9,364 nucleotides of DNA. Origin: an uncultured Eubacteriales bacterium. GTDB lineage: Bacteria > Bacillota > Clostridia > Monoglobales > Monoglobaceae. Both the position numbers and the translations under genes were made by a program. The DNA is taken from assembly GCA_900550775.1 (NCBI GenBank), contig URTH01000059.1:1-9364 (forward strand), given 5' to 3'. Of the stretch, positions 6,148 to 9,364 are shown one piece after another; positions within the stretch are counted from its first letter, which is position 1; every line of letters starts with the position of its first letter. The notes under the pieces are model-generated. The model was not told the DNA's origin. It did no database searches and saw only the letters and a program-made list of their open reading frames with translations.

Positions 6148-7080
6148 TTATGACGATTGCTTGGTGTTGTTAAGATATCGGCTGACTTCTCGGATATACA
6201 TCTCGCCGATCTCACCCAATATTTTCTGCCGCTTGGTGATATAGCCGATTTCCATGGTGCTGTTGGGGTTTTCCGCATCGGCCTGAAAGGGAATCGCCAC
6301 ATATTCGCTGCCGTTTAGCTCTTCACAAATAATGCCGCAGCACAGGGTGTAGCCGTTTAACCCGATCATCAGATTCAGCATGGTGGCGCGGTCGGTGGCC
6401 TTGATGGTGCGTGCGTAGTCGTTGGTGCTGAGAATCTCCTCCGCAAAGTAAAAGGAGCCGTTATCGCCCTGCTCAAAGGAGAGACAGGGGTAATCCATCA
6501 GCTGCGCAAAGGTGATGGAACGCTGCTTTGCCAAGGGATGTCCGCGCCAAAGATAGACATAGGCGCTGCAGGTAATCAGCGGATGAAAGGAAAGGTCGTT
6601 GTCGCGCAGAATTTTGCCCAGGACGTTGCGGTTAAAGTCGTTTAGGTATAAAATGCCGATGTCGCTTTTAAACTGGCTGACGTCCTGAATAATGTTGTAG
6701 GTTCTCGTCTCGCGGATGGCAAAATCATAGTTTAAGGTGTCAAAATGCTTTACCGTTTCGACAAAGGCCTTGACGGCAAAGGAGTAGTGCTGGGTCGATA
6801 CCCCGAATTTTCGCTTGATCTGCACGGATTTTCCGTACTTGTCCAGCAACAGCTCATACTGCTGGTAAAGCTGACGGGCATAAACCAAAAATTCCTCGCC
6901 CTCTTTGGTCTGTACCATACCGCGGCTGGTGCGCTGAAAAATGCGGATCCCGATTTCCTGTTCCAGCTCTTTCATGGCGCTGGTTAAAGTCGGCTGCGAA
7001 ACAAACAGGGCTTCGGCGGCCTTGTTCATCGACCCGGTTTCTAAAATGGCAAGCGCATAGGCGATTTGCTGCAGTGTCAT
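6148..7080 (-). CDS. LysR-family transcriptional regulator
   Basis: The product has 310 residues, typical of the family. On the minus strand GGAGG (7090-7086) lies 5 nt before ATG at 7080. Residues about 1-60 form the winged helix-turn-helix: MTLQQ start, GSMNKAAEALFVSQPTLT as the helix-turn-helix core, then LEQEIGIRIFQRTSRG leading to TKEGEEF. A linker helix (about 62-90) joins the periplasmic-binding-protein-like effector domain (about 90-295), which includes the usual YLWRGHPLA segment followed by the second half. The regulator should bind DNA as a tetramer and respond to a small molecule that I cannot name. It is convergent with the mannosidase and divergent from lon, so it may regulate itself and possibly lon or a distant target. 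Genes under LysR control are often divergent, but lon would be an unusual target. Its 3' end directly abuts the terminator repeat. Confidence 0.95.
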   Translation of the reverse strand: MTLQQIAYALAILETGSMNKAAEALFVSQPTLTSAMKELEQEIGIRIFQRTSRGMVQTKEGEEFLVYARQLYQQYELLLDKYGKSVQIKRKFGVSTQHYSFAVKAFVETVKHFDTLNYDFAIRETRTYNIIQDVSQFKSDIGILYLNDFNRNVLGKILRDNDLSFHPLITCSAYVYLWRGHPLAKQRSITFAQLMDYPCLSFEQGDNGSFYFAEEILSTNDYARTIKATDRATMLNLMIGLNGYTLCCGIICEELNGSEYVAIPFQADAENPNSTMEIGYITKRQKILGEIGEMYIREVSRYLNNTKQSS

Positions 7081-7123
7081 AGGCTCCTCCGATCTGTCAT
7101 TTTGACTGACGCGGTTTTGTTTT

Positions 7124-7152
7124 ATTTTATCATAATTTTAAAAATTTTGCAA
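7124..7152 (-). promoter_or_regulatory. Promoter of the LysR-family gene
   Basis: On the minus strand, TTGCAA (7152-7147; 4 of 6 consensus) and TAAAAT (7129-7124; 5 of 6) are separated by 17 bp. TGA directly before the -10 gives an extended -10 element. The predicted start near 7117 leaves a leader of about 37 nt with a good ribosome site. The AT-rich spacer makes the exact boxes less certain. Confidence 0.55.
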
Positions 7153-7238
7153 CCGGCATGAAGGACGAAGCTTTAGCGTTTTTCCGGGGTTGTTCCATCG
7201 CCTGTTTTCGGCAGTATAACCAGGGATTGCCCATAAAA

Positions 7239-7267
7239 GAAGGAAAAAACACTTGCTATTTTCCTTC
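7239..7267. promoter_or_regulatory. Inverted repeat overlapping the lon -35 box (candidate operator)
   Basis: GAAGGAAAA (7239-7247) is the exact reverse complement of TTTTCCTTC (7259-7267). The arm centres are 20 bp apart, about two helical turns, and the 11-bp gap holds the lon -35 hexamer. A dimeric repressor bound here would block the promoter. The sequence does not match CIRCE or the CtsR heptamer repeat. The dyad is seen directly; the binding protein is unknown. Confidence 0.4.
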
Positions 7268-7281
7268 AATAATAGTATAAT
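7253..7281 (+). promoter_or_regulatory. Promoter of lon
   Basis: TTGCTA (7253-7258; 4 of 6) and a perfect TATAAT (7276-7281) have the optimal 17-bp spacing, indicating a vegetative sigma-A promoter. Transcription would start near 7288, giving a leader of about 72 nt. The remaining stretch toward the regulator promoter (7153-7238) shows no gene or clear site. Confidence 0.8.
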
Positions 7282-7344
7282 ACAGAAATTGAGATGATTT
7301 GTCCGGTTTTGCGGATTTTCATCGATGGAAAATGACAAAGAAAG

Positions 7345-7362
7345 CAGGTTATATGCCCTATG
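7345..7362 (+). promoter_or_regulatory. Translation start region of lon
   Basis: The only recognisable ribosome site, CAGG (7345-7348), lies 11 nt before the lon ATG at 7360 but only 4 nt before an out-of-frame ATG at 7353. An in-frame TGA at 7333-7335 and the absence of other start codons after it leave ATG 7360 as the lon start, which also fits the expected N-terminus of the family. Confidence 0.6.
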
Positions 7363-9364
7363 ATAAAAAACAGATATACACTGCCTTTGGTGCCGCTGCG
7401 GGGACTTACGGTGTTTCCCGGCATGATACTGCATTTTGACGTAGGCCGTCCGAAGTCGATTGCCGCAGTCAAGCAGGCAATGGAGCAGGATAAACTGATC
7501 TTTCTGTGTTATCAAAACGATATTACGGTGGACGAGCCGGCCGGTGAGGATCTGGCGGCCATCGGCACCATTGCCGAAATCAAACAGATTTTAAATCTTC
7601 CGGACGGAAACCTCCGTATTTTGGTGGAGGGGCTTCGGCGCGGTCACATCCTTTTGTATCATGACCGGCCGACCCTTGCGGAAGTTACCGTTTTGCGTGC
7701 AGAAGATATCGTGTCGGAGGAGGATTTGCAGACCCAGGTGCTGATGCGGCGGCTGTTCCATTTGGTGGAGCATTTTCTGGAGCTGTATGACCGTCTCTCT
7801 CCCGATACGGTGACCTCGCTGCTCTCAATTGACGATCCGGGGGAGCTTTGCGATGTTGTGGCCGCAAATCTTCCCCTTCGGCCGCAGCGAAAGCAGGAGG
7901 TTCTCGATGAACTTCATGTGGATCGCCGGCTGGAAAAACTGATTCACGTTCTCTCTGACGAGACAGAGATTTTGGAGATTGAGCATGAGGTCATGGAAAA
8001 AGTCCAGGACAACATGGATCAGCACCAGCGCGACTACGTCCTTCGGGAAAAGCTAAAGGTCATCCAAGAGGAGCTGGGCGACGCCGACAGTGCCGAGGCG
8101 GATATCCAAAAATACCGCAAACAGATGGAGGGACGCCGTTTTCCTAAGGAAGTGTGCGATAAGCTGGAAGAAGAATTTGCACGGCTTTTAAAGGGACATC
8201 CCTACTCGCAGGAGTACGGCGTGATTCAGAATTATATCGAGACGGTGCTCTCCCTGCCCTGGGACGAAAGCACGGAGGATTGCCTGGATATCGCCCGTGC
8301 CAAAAAGATTTTGGATCGGGATCACTACGGACTTGATAAGGTAAAAGAGCGCATTTTGGAATATATCGCCGTGCGCAAGCTGTCGGGAAAGCCCAAGAGC
8401 AATATTTTGTGTCTTGTCGGGCCGCCGGGAACCGGTAAAACCTCGATCGCGCGGTCGCTTGCCGATGCACTGGGACGAAAATACGTTCGCATCAGCCTGG
8501 GCGGCGTGCAGAATGAGGCGGAAATCCGCGGCCACCGCAAAACGTATGTCGGCGCTATGCCCGGCCGCGTCATTGACGCCTTAAAGCGTGCCGGCAGCAC
8601 CAATCCGCTGATGCTGTTTGACGAGATTGACAAGATGGCGCGCGACTTTCACGGGGATCCTGCCTCGGCCATGCTGGAGGTTTTTGACCCGGAACAAAAC
8701 AAGAATTTCAGAGACCATTTTATCGAATTGCCGTTTGATTTGTCCGATGTATTGTTTATTGCGACCGCAAATTCGCTCGATACGATTGCGCGGCCGCTGC
8801 TTGACCGTATGGATATCATTGAAATCAGCGGCTATACGCTGGAAGAAAAGCTGCATATCGCAAGTCACTATCTCTTGCCGAAGCAGCGGCAGCTTCACGC
8901 GCTGAAGGCGTCGCAGCTCAAATGCAGCACGGCCGCGCTTAGCGCGATCATTGAGGGCTATACCAGAGAGTCCGGCGTGCGTTCCTTAGAGCGGCGGATC
9001 GCCGCGATCTGCCGCAAGGCCGCGATGCGCTTTGCGGAGGCGGACGCGCCGGGCAGCGTTTCGGTTACGGCAAAAAACCTGAACACGTTTTTGGGAAAAC
9101 AGATTTACCATTATGAAAAGACGGCGGATCAGAACGAAATCGGCATCGTGACGGGACTTGCCTGGACGGAGAGCGGTGGCGATACGCTTTGTATCGAGGT
9201 CGGCACCATGCCCGGCAGCGGAAAGCTGGAACTGACCGGGAATTTGGGCGATGTTATGCAGGAATCCGCCAAGGCGGCGTTTAGCTATGTGCGGTCCTCC
9301 GCCAAGCGGTTTGGCATCGCGCCGGACTTTTATAAAAAGACGGATATTCATATCCACGTCCCGG
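7360..9364 (+). CDS. lon: ATP-dependent Lon protease, LonA type (3' end missing)
   Basis: The visible 668 codons align along the length of bacterial LonA, with numbering about two residues lower than E. coli Lon. The N-terminal substrate domain opens with LPLVPLRGLTVFPG (8-21) and continues through LPDGNLRILVEGL. A helical coiled-coil region (about 190-300) follows. The AAA+ module has Walker A GPPGTGKT (354-361), pore-loop Y396 in TYVGAMPG, Walker B LMLFDEID (417-424), sensor-1 N471, arginine finger R483 and the sensor-2 helix YTRESGVRSLERR. The start of the protease domain is present, and the window ends at IHIHVP, about ten residues before the expected catalytic serine of the Ser-Lys dyad (E. 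coli S679 and K722). Lon degrades misfolded and regulatory proteins in the cytoplasm as an ATP-driven hexamer. It has its own promoter, and no clpX lies directly upstream, unlike many Firmicutes. Confidence 0.97.
   Translation, partial: MIKNRYTLPLVPLRGLTVFPGMILHFDVGRPKSIAAVKQAMEQDKLIFLCYQNDITVDEPAGEDLAAIGTIAEIKQILNLPDGNLRILVEGLRRGHILLYHDRPTLAEVTVLRAEDIVSEEDLQTQVLMRRLFHLVEHFLELYDRLSPDTVTSLLSIDDPGELCDVVAANLPLRPQRKQEVLDELHVDRRLEKLIHVLSDETEILEIEHEVMEKVQDNMDQHQRDYVLREKLKVIQEELGDADSAEADIQKYRKQMEGRRFPKEVCDKLEEEFARLLKGHPYSQEYGVIQNYIETVLSLPWDESTEDCLDIARAKKILDRDHYGLDKVKERILEYIAVRKLSGKPKSNILCLVGPPGTGKTSIARSLADALGRKYVRISLGGVQNEAEIRGHRKTYVGAMPGRVIDALKRAGSTNPLMLFDEIDKMARDFHGDPASAMLEVFDPEQNKNFRDHFIELPFDLSDVLFIATANSLDTIARPLLDRMDIIEISGYTLEEKLHIASHYLLPKQRQLHALKASQLKCSTAALSAIIEGYTRESGVRSLERRIAAICRKAAMRFAEADAPGSVSVTAKNLNTFLGKQIYHYEKTADQNEIGIVTGLAWTESGGDTLCIEVGTMPGSGKLELTGNLGDVMQESAKAAFSYVRSSAKRFGIAPDFYKKTDIHIHVP

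Noticed and set aside
5964..6302. Minus-strand open frame of 112 codons across the repeat element into the regulator gene
   Set aside because: It begins inside the LysR gene in another frame and continues through the two hairpins of the non-coding element. There is no ribosome site or domain.
7124..7152. LysR-type T-N11-A binding site in the AT-rich regulator promoter
   Set aside because: The region is so AT-rich that many T-N11-A matches arise by chance, and no extended dyad supports a particular one.
7081..7359. CIRCE or CtsR heat-shock operators upstream of lon
   Set aside because: Neither the TTAGCACTC-N9-GAGTGCTAA repeat nor tandem GGTCAAA heptamers are present; only a single TTTGAC-like string near 7101 is seen.

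Overview
The window looks like a piece of a Gram-positive Clostridia chromosome, probably of the Oscillospirales (Ruminococcaceae/Oscillospiraceae) type. The base composition is moderately GC-rich. Shine-Dalgarno sites have the AGGAGG type. An S-layer-homology (SLH) surface protein sits beside a VanZ-family membrane protein, and an ATP-dependent Lon protease follows. This taxonomic guess rests on gene content and style only; no rRNA or other marker is present.

Layout from left to right. (1) Positions 1-2838 form a same-strand envelope cluster. It holds the 3' part of a gene for a membrane-anchored, glutamate/alanine-rich protein of unknown function, then a VanZ-like integral membrane protein started by TTG, then a secreted protein with three SLH repeats. 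A strong intrinsic terminator at 2854-2886 closes the cluster. (2) Positions 2887-3165 hold an extended -10 promoter and a roughly 150-nt leader with several stem-loops ahead of a large cytoplasmic glycoside hydrolase family 38 alpha-mannosidase (3166-5859). (3) Positions 5860-6147 lie between the convergent mannosidase and LysR-type regulator genes. Two copies of the same palindromic terminator flank a segment of about 230 bp with imperfect terminal inverted repeats and two large internal hairpins. It looks like a MITE-like element that landed in, and duplicated, a shared bidirectional terminator. (4) A LysR-family regulator on the minus strand (6148-7080) is divergent from lon. (5) The 279-bp regulator/lon intergenic region holds one promoter for each gene, and a 9-bp inverted repeat overlaps the lon -35 box. 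(6) lon starts at 7360 and runs off the window just before its proteolytic serine would be encoded.

Functionally, the first three genes point to the cell envelope. The mannosidase is an orphan catabolic enzyme with its own promoter and leader. The regulator and Lon share a divergent control region. No rRNA, tRNA, CRISPR array, transposase or phage gene is visible. The most interesting parts are the intergenic ones: the terminator-flanked repeat element, the structured mannosidase leader and the dyad over the lon promoter.
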